From Mycoplasma sp. SG1 (lineage in GTDB: Bacteria; Bacillota_I; Bacilli_A; Mycoplasmatales; SG1), in contig NZ_CP076852.1 of the NCBI RefSeq assembly GCF_023612375.1, positions 124,001-188,000 on the forward strand: 64,000 bases of DNA. Direction: 5' to 3'. Below, in pieces: positions 11,616 to 23,482 of this stretch; within the stretch, counting starts at the first letter, position 1; each line of letters begins with the position of its first letter. The translations under genes and the position numbers were made by a program. The notes beneath the pieces are model-generated. The model did no database searches and was not told the DNA's origin. It saw only the letters and a list, made by a program, of their open reading frames with translations.

Positions 11616-14267
11616 TTATTTGTTAAATTTTTTTAAGTATAAACTTCAAGCCTGATTTGGGTTTAAAATAATTTCTTCTATGTCTTTGTTGTTTAAAGAT
11701 TCACCAAATAAAAAATTATTTTTATCATCAAAAATAATTTTTGCATATGAATTTAAATCTTTTCAAACAACTTCATTACATTTTTTACAACTATTTAAAG
11801 AATTATAATCACCGAAAGCTACTATTCTAGAATCAAAAACATCTAAAATAAAAGGATAATTAGCGAAATTTGTATAACTATATTTATCGTTAAAGAAGAT
11901 ATTTTTGCTAACAATTTCTGCTTGATCTAAAGCATATGGTCAAATTTTCGGAACTCTTTTATTCTTAAATTCAACTACATCACCGCATGCGTAAACACAA
12001 TTTTGTGACGTTTTCATTTTATCATTAACGATAATTCCAAAATTAGTTTCAATATTTTTACCTTTTAAAAAATTAATATTTGAAACTACACCAATACTTA
12101 AAATATAATAATCTGCTATTATTTCTGTTCCATCAGTAAAGATAATTTTTTTAATTTTATTATTTTCAATTTTGACTTCTTTTATTTGTTTATTTATAAG
12201 AATATCAACATTGTTTTGCAATTTAAGATTTTCATAAAGAGTTTGACTGGCTTCATTATCTAATTGCATTGGTAAAAGTCTTGGTAATGCTTCAATAATT
12301 GTTATTTTATTTCCTAGCGAATGAATACCATAACTTGTTTCAAGACCAAGAAGTCCTCCACCAAAAATAGCAACTGTTTTAGATTTATCTTCTCTTAAAA
12401 TATTTTGAATATGTAATGAGTCATGAATCGCATTTCCAGTAAATAAATTTTCAACATCTTTAGATAAACCTATTTGTGGCAGATAACGAGCAGATGCACC
12501 AGTTGAAATTATTAAATAATCGTATTTAATTGGTTCAGATTCAAAAGTTTCAATTATTTTATCTTCAAACGAAATGTTTTTAACTTTTTGATTAATTAAT
12601 AGTTTGATATTGTTATTTTTAAATCATGTTTTATTTTTTAATAAAAATTCTTTATGTTTTAAAATATCATTAAAATAACTATCAGAAACTAAAGGTCTGT
12701 AATAAGGATAATAGTTTTCATCAGAAATAATTGTAATTCTACTATTTTCACTAATTAGTTTAATTTTTTCAGCAGCTTTTATTCCAGACGCTCCTCCTCC
12801 TAAAATAACAATATCAAAAGCTTTTTCAGATTTTAAAACTTCATCTTTGATTACAACAAATTGTGTATAAGCAGCAGAACATACAGGACATTCAAGTGGA
12901 GGTTGTTTACCTTCAATCACCTCACCACATGCTAAACATTTTCATTTAACAACATTATTTAATGGATTTTTATTAAATAATCATTCTTTGAAACCTGTTT
13001 TTTTTAAAGAACGATTTATTTGTTCAGGAACTTTTCTTTTAATAACAACATCATAAAAAGATTTACCATATTCTTCTAGTTGTTTAATTTCATTTTTATT
13101 TGCTCTAAAATTTATTCTAATTCCTTCAACAACTTTGAATTTTAGTTGTAAAAGTCGTTCTGTTATATTTTTTACTGCTTCCCCGCTTCATCCAAAAGAA
13201 CCAAAACAACTACCTATTTTGTTTCTCATTGGAATAGGATTTAGTTGAGATAAAATTTGATAAATAACTGGTAAAGCGTCTGAATTTATTGTTGGAGAAC
13301 CTAATAATAAAGCGTCACATGTAGCAATATCAGCTAAAATCTTATCATTTAATTCATTAATATTAGAAACATCAACTATATATTCTGAAATACTACATCT
13401 ATTCTCGTTATCTTTAAAATTAATTCCTCTTTTTATAGCTTCAGCTAATTCAGTTGTATAACCGTAAGCTGAACAGTAAACCATAACTATTTTACGATGA
13501 AAATCATCTTTTAAAGTTGTTGCTCATTCACGATAAATATCTATTACCCACTTCACTGATTCATGAGTATCAAAAATTGGTCCATGACCTGTTGCAATAA
13601 AATTGATTTCTTTGTTTTTAATTTTATTTAGAGCAGAAATAATATATTGTTTAAACGGTCCAAAAATTACATCAAAATAATATTTTAATGATGGAATATA
13701 AGTTTTTTTCTCTTCAGGAGTCATTTTTGAGATAAATATCTTATCAAATGAATAATGGGCTCCAAATGAATCACAAGTTACAAGAATTTTTTCTTTATGA
13801 ATATAAGTATAAATCGAGTCTGGTCAATGAAGAAAAGGAGCGGGAATAAATTCAAAGATATTATCGTCTACTTTTAATTCTTTTAATTTTTCTGTTGTTT
13901 GAAATTTAAAATCAATATTTAAAATTTTTCTTAAATATTTAATTGCTACTTCACTTCCAATTATTTCTATTTTAGGATTTAATTCAAGTAGTTTTATTAA
14001 ACTGCCTGAATGATCAGGTTCAGTATGATTAACAATAACATAATCGATATCATTTATTCCATTTTTGAAAATAGCATTAATATTTTTTAAATATTCATAA
14101 AAAAATTTTACTTTTACAGTTTCAAATAAAATGTTTTTTTCACCTGAATAAATGAATGAGTTATATGATGAACCGTGTTCTGTATACATGATAATATCAA
14201 AAACTTTTAAGTTTTTATCTTGAACACCTACATAGTAAAAATTATCTGAAATCTTTATAGTTTTCAT
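11616..14267 (-). CDS. Multidomain flavodiiron protein fused to rubredoxin and NADH:rubredoxin oxidoreductase
   Basis: 883 aa in one frame (UGA = Trp). Domains in order: (1) beta-lactamase-like diiron domain, residues about 1-250, with HTEPDH at 81-86, FLHWPDS, CDSFGAH and ATGHGP supplying the expected iron ligands; (2) flavodoxin domain from about 258, with YCSAYGYTTELAEAI and LLGSPTINSDALP for FMN; (3) short rubredoxin with Cys pairs at 444/447 and 460/463; (4) NAD(P)H:rubredoxin reductase from about 484, with GGGASG at 490-495, AIFGGGLLGLE and YACGDVVEF. A further SCKKC motif lies near residue 826. The layout matches class F flavodiiron proteins of clostridia, which pass electrons from NADH to O2, giving water. 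The role here is probably O2 (perhaps NO) removal protecting PFOR. It heads the nfu-ackA-pta unit. Confidence 0.95.
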
Positions 14268-14306
14268 AAAGGTTTTTTATTTCTTAAAATTTTGTCAGTT
14301 ATTTAT

Positions 14307-14340
14307 TAAAAAAAATAGTTTTAAATTAATTATAAAACTA
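14307..14340 (-). terminator. Rho-independent terminator after yidC
   Basis: On the minus strand, TAGTTTTA - 9-nt loop - TAAAACTA forms a perfect 8-bp stem followed by a run of T. It lies in the 141-bp gap between the yidC stop (14409) and the flavodiiron start (14267), so the flavodiiron unit needs its own promoter. Confidence 0.7.
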
Positions 14341-14408
14341 AAAAATAAAAAACTATAGATTGTATTAATAAGTAATTTGGAAATTATTATTTTTTAAAAA
14401 TGAAAAAA

Positions 14409-15440
14409 TTATTCCATTTTTTTAATTTTTCTATGTTGCATAAAATAATAAAACAAACATGTTTGAACAATTGTAAATATACCAGTTAATGATCAATAAA
14501 TTGTCAATGAAAATGGAACAAATACAGAAATACCTGAAAAAACAACAATTAAAACATATGTTATTGTTTGAGATGACTTATATTTATTTTTGGCTTCAGT
14601 TGATAATCTTCTTAAACTTGACTTTTTATTTGTTAATCAACTATTAATTTTGAATGAACAAAATTGAATTGGTACAACAATAACGATAATAATTAAATAC
14701 ATTCAGTGTCCAGAAAGAAGGGATGATAATGGCGCATTTCTCATTAAAAATGGTCCTCATGATGCATTTTTAATTATATAAACTGATGAAAAAACCCGAT
14801 ACATAGCATAGAAAAAAGGAAGTGTTATAAACATAGTTGAAAAAATACTTCATGGTTTTAAATTATATCTTTTATAAAGAGCAATCATTTCCATTTGTTT
14901 TTTTTGCTTACTAGCTTTGTCAGTTTTATCTTTATATTTAGCTTTTATATTTGATATTTTAATTTGAAGTTTAGACATTATCAACTGTTGTTTAAATTGA
15001 GGAACAGTGAAAATCAAGGTAAAACCTCTAACGATAACAACAATTAAAAAAATAACAAAAAAAACAGCTCATCCACTTCCTCCAATTTTTTCAAACATAA
15101 CCATCGAAAATAAAGCAAATGGATAAACGAATAAAGCATAAAAAGGGCCATAATTCCATGAATCAGCTCAGTTATTAATAAAATTGTAAAAATTTTCTTT
15201 TAAATTTCCGCTTGAATCAAAAATTAAATAATGGGAATTATGATTTGTAAAACTAAACTCAAAACCAGAACCTGGATATTGACTATTAACAACTCTACTA
15301 TCAACAAACTGCTGAATAAAACCATAAACAGCCATTAAAATTAAAAAAGCAAATAAAATTAATTTTAAAATTTTAATTGTTAATTTTAATGGTGGTGTTT
15401 TTTTATGTTTTGAATCTTTAGAAAGGATATTTTGAATCAT
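14409..15440 (-). CDS. yidC: Membrane protein insertase YidC/OxaA
   Basis: 343 aa. It inserts proteins into the cytoplasmic membrane with or without SecYEG. An N-terminal membrane segment (LILFAFLILMAVYGFIQ) is followed by an extracytoplasmic stretch, then the conserved YidC core: RGFTLIFTVPQFKQQL, a charged cytoplasmic loop (NIKAKYKDKTDKASKQKKQMEMIALYKR split over the loop), YNLKPWSIF, and further membrane segments ending LTIYWSLTGIFTIVQTCLFYYFM. Several UGAs encode Trp. It follows rnpA in the classical rpmH-rnpA-yidC order next to oriC. No lipobox Cys is evident at the N-terminus, unlike many Gram-positive YidC proteins. Confidence 0.95.
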
Positions 15441-15480
15441 TTAATATTTTATATTTATAAACTTAATTTATAAAAATTAA

Positions 15481-15876
15481 CTACAAAAAATTTTTTGATA
15501 ATAATTTTTTATTGAAAAGAATAATTTCGCTAATAACTCTTTTTTTAGTTTCTTTTAAATTTTCATTTAAAGATAACTTTCTATTTTTTAAAATGATAAT
15601 ATCATAATAATAAGAATTATTATAAAGGTTTAATTTTATTATATTGTTTAATAGTATATTAAACTCTTTTTTAATGATTCTTATAAATTTATTTTTTAAA
15701 TAATTTTTTTTAAACTTTTTTTTTGATAAAAAAAATCCAAAGCGAAAATGATCTATTTCGTTTTTTTGAATTAAAAAAATTAATTCTTTAAAATATATTT
15801 TTTTTACCTTCTTGTTCCCTTTTATAAAAAAACTATCGATAGTTTTTTTATTTTTTAAAATATATTTTTTTTTCAA
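15481..15876 (-). CDS. rnpA: Ribonuclease P protein component
   Basis: 131 aa, strongly basic. It is the protein subunit of RNase P, which trims tRNA 5' leaders. The N-terminus YILKNKKTIDSFFIKGNK and the RNR-like motif KNYLKNKFIRIIKKEF (equivalent to KRNRIKRLIRE in other species) identify it, together with its place between rpmH and yidC. The sequence is diverged and dominated by Lys, Asn and Ile. Confidence 0.9.
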   Translation of the reverse strand: MKKKYILKNKKTIDSFFIKGNKKVKKIYFKELIFLIQKNEIDHFRFGFFLSKKKFKKNYLKNKFIRIIKKEFNILLNNIIKLNLYNNSYYYDIIILKNRKLSLNENLKETKKRVISEIILFNKKLLSKNFL

Positions 15877-15900
15877 TTTAAAATTATTTTAATTCTATAA

Positions 15901-15941
15901 AAAAAATAACCATATTTAGTTTTAAATGTGGTTATTTTTTT
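15901..15941 (-). terminator. Long hairpin between rpmH and rnpA
   Basis: A-rich and T-rich arms extend a 13-bp inverted repeat (ATAACCATATTTA / TAAATGTGGTTAT, one imperfect pair) around a 4-nt loop. The hairpin includes the last codons and stop of rpmH. On the minus strand the stem is followed by a T-tract, so it can act as an intrinsic terminator or attenuator limiting rnpA-yidC transcription. A processing site is an alternative. Confidence 0.6.
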
Positions 15942-16050
15942 TATTTCTTTGTCTTTTTAAAATTAAACGACCAGATTTAGTTTTTAATCTAGAAAAAAAA
16001 CCGTGTTTCTTTTTATATTTATAATTATTTTTTTGAAATGTTCTTTTCAT
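15922..16050 (-). CDS. rpmH: 50S ribosomal protein L34
   Basis: 42 aa. [18 protein letters not shown] followed by [18 protein letters not shown] matches the L34 pattern MKRT(Y/F)QP...HGFR.RM.T..GR.VL..RR.KGR. L34 is a basic protein of the large subunit. It is the first minus-strand gene from the origin, head to head with dnaA. Confidence 0.96.
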   Translation of the reverse strand: MKRTFQKNNYKYKKKHGFFSRLKTKSGRLILKRQRNKKNNHI

Positions 16051-16171
16051 GAAATTTAAATTTCAATATATTTTAAAGTTATTTTTTTATTTTAAAGTAA
16101 AAAAAAGAGAAAATGTTTATTTATTATAATTTAAATTAGAAATATATTGAATTTATTAAAATGTATTAAAA
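16051..16171. other. Origin region, rpmH-dnaA divergent spacer
   Basis: 121 bp, nearly all A/T, at the switch point of gene orientation (minus genes to the left, plus to the right), which is the hallmark of oriC. No TTATCCACA-type DnaA box is visible on either strand. A TATAAT at 16135-16140 is a plausible -10 for dnaA, without a good -35. The spacer between dnaA and gyrB (17585-17750) is equally AT-rich and could hold the unwinding element. Confidence 0.65.
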
Positions 16172-17584
16172 ATGGAAAAAATAACTAATAAAAATGATAA
16201 TCAAATTATTCAGCTTTGAAAAATTACATTAACTAAATTCAAGAAAAATGTAAAAAATACAACTATTAATCAATATTATTTAAATGAAATAGAATTTAAA
16301 AAAATTCAAGATAATTTAATTATTTTAATAGTAAAGGATAATTATATTAAATGAATTTTAAATAAATTTAAAAAAGAATTTGAAAATATAGTTCTTGAAG
16401 TTTTTCAAACTAATTTAGAAATTAGTTTTTTAACTCCTTTAGAATATAAATCTAAATATTTAGATAAAAATAATTTAGAAAAAGAATCTGAAAAAGATAA
16501 AAAATCTCTAAAACTTTTAGACATTGAAAATTTAAAAAAATTTATAAAAATAATTCCAGAATATAATTTCGATAATTTTTTAATGTATGAAAATAATAAA
16601 ATAGCATTTAATTCAGCTTTTATAATAAGCGAAAAAAATAATCAGGATTGAAATCCTTTATATATTTTTGGAAATACAGGAGTTGGAAAAACACATCTTT
16701 TACATGCGATTGCTAATGAATTAATAAAAAAAAGAAAAAATCCTATTTTATTAAATAGTGATGTATTTCTTCTGTTATTTATTAGTAATATTACAAAAAA
16801 TAATAAAAATAACTATTTTTTTGAATATTTTTTAAATTTTTTAGATGATTATGATTATTTTTTGATAGATGATATACAATTTCTTGATAATAAAGAAAAA
16901 ACAATAGAATTTTTTTTCTTTATATTTAATTGATTTATTAATAAAAATAAACAAGTTGTAATCGTTTCAGATAGATTACCTAAACAATTAAAAAATATTA
17001 ATAAAAGATTAATTTCTAGATTTGAAAATGGATTAATTGTTAATATTAAAAAAATAGATGAAAATTCTGCAATTAAATTATTAAAACTAAAACTAAAAGA
17101 ATATAAAATTTTTAAATTAGAAGAAGAAGTTTATAAATATATTGTTGAAAATTTCAACGAAAATATAAGACAATTACTTGGATGTATTAAAAGATTAATG
17201 TTTTATTGTTTAAATGATAATAAAAATAAAGAAAATAACATTATTACTTTAAAAACAGCGAAAGAAGCATTATCTATTTTTGATAGTCAAATCTCAGAAA
17301 ATAAAAAAATTGATAAAATAGTTGAATTATTTTCAACTTATTTTAAAATAGATAAAAAAATAATTTTTTCAAATTCAAAAGTTAAACAAAATGTATTAAT
17401 TAGAGAAATGTTTATTTATTTTCTGAAAAATATTGAAAATATAAAAAATAAAAATATTGCGGATTTTCTAAATAAAAAAGAATCTCAAATAATATATTCT
17501 CTAAAAAATTTTAATTGTAAACTTAAGAAAAATTTACAATTTAAAAATACAATTAATGAATTAAAAGAATTGTTAAAAAAATAA
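16172..17584 (+). CDS. dnaA: Chromosomal replication initiator DnaA, divergent C-terminus
   Basis: 470 aa, normal length. It is the AAA+ initiator that opens oriC. The core is clear: YIFGNTGVGKTHLLHAIAN (Walker A), FLIDDIQFLDNKEKT (Walker B), IVSDRLPKQLKN (sensor I), RLISRFENGLIV (arginine-finger region) and NIRQLLGCIKRL (sensor II). The N-terminal domain I is present (QLWKITLTKFKKN). Domain IV, which binds DnaA boxes, is only weakly recognisable: the usual GRDHTTVxHA helix is replaced by KKESQIIYSLKN. The ATG at 16172 follows an AT-rich leader. Unlike the common dnaA-dnaN order, the next gene is gyrB. Confidence 0.95.
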
Positions 17585-17750
17585 AAAAATAAAACTTTAT
17601 AAATATATATTTATATATATTTATACTATTTTTTCTATTATAATAATAAATATAATAAAAATAATAATAAAAATAAATATTTATAAACTAATATTTATTT
17701 TATTAATAAATAATAGATTTCTTGATTAAATCAGACTTAAATAAAAAATA
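17585..17750. other. AT-rich dnaA-gyrB spacer, candidate DNA unwinding element
   Basis: 166 bp with very few G or C, containing stacked TATATATTTATATATATTTAT-like runs and repeated TTTATAAA/ATATTTATT units. It lies where many Firmicutes have the second half of a bipartite oriC. No DnaA box, dnaN or recF is present. Confidence 0.45.
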
Positions 17751-19658
17751 GTGAAAAATACGAATTTAGAATTAAAAGAAAAATATACAGACAAAGATAT
17801 AAAGATATTAGAAGGTTTAGAAGCTGTTAGAAAAAGACCTGGAATGTATATTAAAAATTTACAAACCGACGGTCTATTGCAGTTGATATGAGAAATCATA
17901 GATAATTCTATCGATGAAACCTTAGCTGGATATTGTAATGAAATAAAATTAATCATTAATGATGATTTTATAATCATTCAAGATAACGGAAGAGGTATTC
18001 CTTTAGGAATAAATGAAAAAACTCAAAAATCATCTATAGAAACTGTTTTTAATAATTTACACGCTGGTGGAAAATTTGAAAATAAAGCTTATAAAATCAG
18101 CGGTGGTCTTCATGGTGTTGGAGCATCTGTTGTTAACGGTTTATCTACATCATTCGAAGTTTGAGTACAAAGAGATGATTTGATTTATTATCAGAAATAT
18201 GAAGATGGAGGGAAAAAGATTTTTCCTTTAAAAAAAATAGGTTACACAAATAAAACAGGTACTACAGTAAAATTTTTTCCAGATTATGGCTTTTTTGAAC
18301 CAGGAACGAAAATTAACTATGAAATTTTAAGAGAAAGAATAAAACAAATTGCTTTTTTAAATTCTAATTTAAGAATCCTTTTTAAAGAATCGGATTCTCA
18401 AAATTGATTAGTCTACCATTATCAAGGAGGTATAAAACAATATTTAGATGAAATTTCTTCTCAAAATATCACTTTATCTTCTTGTTTAAAAACATATCAC
18501 GAAAATATTAAGGATATAGATATTAGTTTTGTATTTAAATATGTTGATAACGAGGAAACAAAATATTTTATTTCATTTTGTAATAATATTTATACAAAAG
18601 ATGGCGGGACTCATCAAGATGCATTTATTAATGGTTTTGTAAGAGCAATAAATTTTTATATTCGTGAAAAAAAATTAAAACCTAAAGATATTTCTTTAAT
18701 AAAAGAAGATTATATTAAAGGTTTATACGTTATTTTTTCTATTAAAATTTTTAATCCTCAATACGAAGGTCAATCAAAATTAAAATTAATTAATAATGAT
18801 ATAAAAGAAGTTATTTCTGGATATATTTATAAAGTTATCAAACAATATTTTTGAGAAAATCCAAAAGATGCTGCTCTAATTTGTGATAAAATTATTCAAA
18901 CCGCAGTTTTTCGTTATGAAATAAAAAAAACTTTAGAAATAAAAAAATCTAAATCTAAAATAATAAATTTAGATTTACCATCTAATTTAGCTGATTCAGC
19001 AACTAAAAATAAAGAATTATCAGAATTATTCTTAGTTGAGGGAGAATCAGCTGGTGGTTCTGCTAAATTAGGTAGAAATCGTGAATTTCAAGCTATTTTA
19101 CCTTTGAAAGGAAAAGTTTTAAATGTTCAAAAATCTAATTTTTCTAAATCTATAAATAATATTGAAATTAAAAATTTAATTAACGTTTTAGGATGTGGTA
19201 TAAAAGAAAATTTTAATATTGATGATTTAAGATATGGAAAAATAATTATTATGACTGATGCTGATGTTGATGGATCTCATATTAAAACATTAATTTTAAC
19301 TTTCTTTTTTAATTTTTTATATAAATTAATCGAATCAAGAAAAATATATATTGCTTTCCCACCATTATTTAAAGTATCTTTAAATAAGAAAAATTTTTAT
19401 TTTTATAGTGATGAAGAATTACAAGATTTTAAAGATCAAAATAAAAATAAAAATTTAATTATTCAACGTTATAAAGGTTTAGGAGAAATGAATCCAGAAC
19501 AATTATGAGAAACAACTATGAATCCCGAAAAAAGAAAATTAATTAATATTTATATTCATGATTTTAGTCAAGCAAGCATTATTTTTAATGATTTAATGGG
19601 AATAAATGTCGAAGAAAGAAAAAAAATTATTTTTTCTAATTTTAAAATAAATAATTAA
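17751..19658 (+). CDS. gyrB: DNA gyrase subunit B
   Basis: 635 aa, normal length. It is the ATPase subunit of gyrase. The start is GTG at 17751. GHKL ATPase motifs: [31 protein letters not shown] and [16 protein letters not shown]. The transducer domain follows, then the TOPRIM domain with [15 protein letters not shown] (including EG-SAG) and [11 protein letters not shown]. The C-terminal [20 protein letters not shown] is the gyrase B tail that docks on GyrA. It sits 14 bp before gyrA. Confidence 0.98.
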
Positions 19659-19672
19659 ATAAAAATCTAAAT

Positions 19673-22129
19673 ATGGATAAAGATAATAATTTCCTTGATT
19701 TAAACGATGAATTAAATGAATTAATCATAAATAAACCTGTTTCTTCTGAAATTGTAGATTCATTTTTAAGATATGCTTATGATGTTATATCAAATCGAGC
19801 TATTCCTGATATTTTTGATGGTTTAAAACCAGTTCATAGACGTATTCTTTTCGGGATGAAAAATTTAGGTTTATGAGAAAATAAAGGATTTAAAAAATCA
19901 GCAAGAGTTGTTGGTGAAGTTATTGGTAAATATCATCCACACGGTGATATAGCTATTTATGATTCGATAGTTAAAATGGCTCAAATCTTTCATAGTAATG
20001 AAAGATTAATAATTGGACATGGTAATTTTGGTTCTATAGATGGTGATTCAGCTGCTGCTATGCGTTATACTGAGGTTAAATTGTCAAGTTTAAGTTCAGA
20101 AATACTAAAATATTTAGATTTTTCATCAGTTCCATTTGTTGAAAATTATGATGGTTCAGAAACTGAACCTGTATACTTACCTGCTCTTTTTCCGAATTTA
20201 TTATTAAATGGATCAACAGGAATAGCTGTTGGGATGACAACGCATATTTCACCGCATAATTTAGGCGAATTAATTGATGGTTTAACTTTTTATGTTAAAA
20301 ATAAAAGTTGTGAAATTAATGACCTTTTAAATTTTGTAAAAGGTCCCGATTACCCTACTGCTGGTTCTATTCATGGAACAGATAAGTTAGCTGAATTGTA
20401 TAAAACTGGTCATGGTGAAGTCGTTGTTAGAGGAAAAATAGTTCAGGAAAATATAAAAGATAATCAAAAACTTTTAGTTATTACTGAAATTCCTTATCAA
20501 GTTAATAAATTAAAACTGATAGAAAAAATAATTTTTTTAATTAAGGAAAAAATTATTTTTAATGTTGTTAATTTAAAAGATGAAAGTAACTATAAAGGGA
20601 TAAGAATAGTTTTATTTTTAGAAAAAAATATTACTGAAGAAAATATTAGAATTATTATTAATAAACTTTATAGATTATCACCTCTTGAAACCAAAATCCA
20701 TAATATTTTTAATTGTTTATATAATGGAAAGTTTTTAAATTTTAATTTAAAAACTTATTTTGAAATATTTTGAAATTTTCGTAAGGATCTTGAAATTAAA
20801 AAATCCAATTTTCTTTTAAAAAAAGATCAAGAAAAACTAGAAATAGTTCAGGGATTAAAAATTTGTTTAGATAATATAGATATAGTTATAAATATTTTAA
20901 AAAGTTCACCAGATATAAAAACAGCTGAAGAATTATTAATTAAAACTTTATCTTTAACAAAAATTCAAGCAAATGCAGTATTAGAAATGAAATTACAAAA
21001 AATTATAAAACTTGAAAAAGAAAAAATTGAAATTACTTTTCAAGAATTAACTAATAATATTAATTTTTTGACTTCTCTACTTCAAAATGATGATAAGATG
21101 GAAAATTACATTTTAGATGATATCAATAGAATTAAAGATAAATATTCTAAACCAAGAAAAACAATCATTCATGATAAATATATTCGTTTTAAAGATGAAG
21201 ATTTAATCAGGGATGAAAATATTTTAATTACTATTTCTAAAAATAATTACATAAAAAAAATGATTATTGATGACTTTAAAAGTCATCATCGTGGTAATTT
21301 AGGAGTTAAATCAGGAAATATTGTTAGTTCAGATATCATAAAACGTTTATATACATTCAATTCTAGAGATAAATTATTTATTTTTTCAAACTATGGAAGA
21401 GTATATTTAATAAATGTTTATGATATTAGAACATTTTCAAAACAAGCAAGAGGATTGCCCTTTCAAAATTTGATAGATTCATTCAGTAAAGATGAAATAA
21501 TTAGTTCAATTCAAAAATATGATCAATCATATGAATATTTAGTAATTATTACTAAGCAAGGTAAATTTAAAAAAACTAAATGGAATCATTATCAACAAAT
21601 TAGAAAAAATGGTAAATATGCTATTAAATTAAGAAAATCTGATGCAATTATTGATGTATTTAGTGTTAATAACGATTCAAATATTTTAATTGCATCAGAT
21701 TCAGGACGAATTTGTCGTTTTAATATAAATAGTATAAGAGCTCTTGGAAGAAGTTCTATCGGTGTACAAGGAATCAAATTAGAAAAAAATGGATATGTAG
21801 TTTCAGCTTTAAAAGATGATTCTAATAATAAAATCATTTTAATTTATGAAAATGGTTATGGTAAAGTTACATATTTTAATAACTTTAGATTAACTAATAG
21901 AAACAGTAAAGGAGTAAAAACTATATCTTCAAAAGCTGAAAAAGTGGGTAAATTAATAGGAATAAATGTAGTAGATGATAAAAATGATTTGTTTTTAGTA
22001 ACGAATGATGGAAAAATAATTCGTATGCCTCTTGATGAAATTAGAGAGTTAAAAAATAAAATGTCAATAGGATTAATGTTAACTAAATTAAAACCAAATC
22101 AAGTTATAACAGACTTTTTTATAATTTAA
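19673..22129 (+). CDS. gyrA: DNA gyrase subunit A
   Basis: 818 aa. It is the strand-breaking subunit of gyrase. YHPHGDIAIYDSIVKMAQ and GNFGSIDGDSAAAMRYTE contain the catalytic Tyr, followed by LPALFPNLLLNGSTGIAVGM and the coiled-coil arm. C-terminal beta-pinwheel repeats such as YGRVYLINVYDI and ARGLPFQNLI are present. Two oddities: the codon matching E. coli Ser83 is Ile (19949-19951), and the GyrA box (QRRGGKG in E. coli) reads HHRGNLG, so DNA wrapping may be weaker. ParC is an alternative, but the position after gyrB favours GyrA. Confidence 0.95.
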
Positions 22130-22130
22130 A

Positions 22131-23357
<1,227 letters not shown>

Positions 23358-23360
23358 CAG

Positions 23361-23446
23361 GCATCACAATAAATTGGTTCAAACCAGATCAGGATTTAAC
23401 TATAGCAGTCTTAAGAACAAATCTTTTATGTGTGGTGTTTTTTTAT
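23361..23446 (+). ncRNA. ffs: Signal recognition particle RNA (4.5S type)
   Basis: The 5' strand GCATCACA pairs with TGTGGTGT at the 3' end (8 pairs, two of them G-U), closing a long hairpin. The apical part has ACCAGATCAGGAT on one side and AGCAGTCTTAAG on the other, matching the conserved SRP helix 8 core (ACCAGGTCAGG...GAAGCAGC), which binds Ffh. The RNA is about 78 nt without an Alu domain. The terminal stem runs into seven T residues, giving its own terminator. A TATAAT sits just upstream. Confidence 0.85.
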
Positions 23447-23482
23447 TATTAATATTTAAAAACATTTTTAAATCAATATTTT

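Noticed and set aside
23376-23400. GGTTCAAACC sequence resembling a tRNA T-arm
   Set aside because: No acceptor stem, anticodon arm or D-arm fits around it, and it is part of the SRP RNA hairpin.
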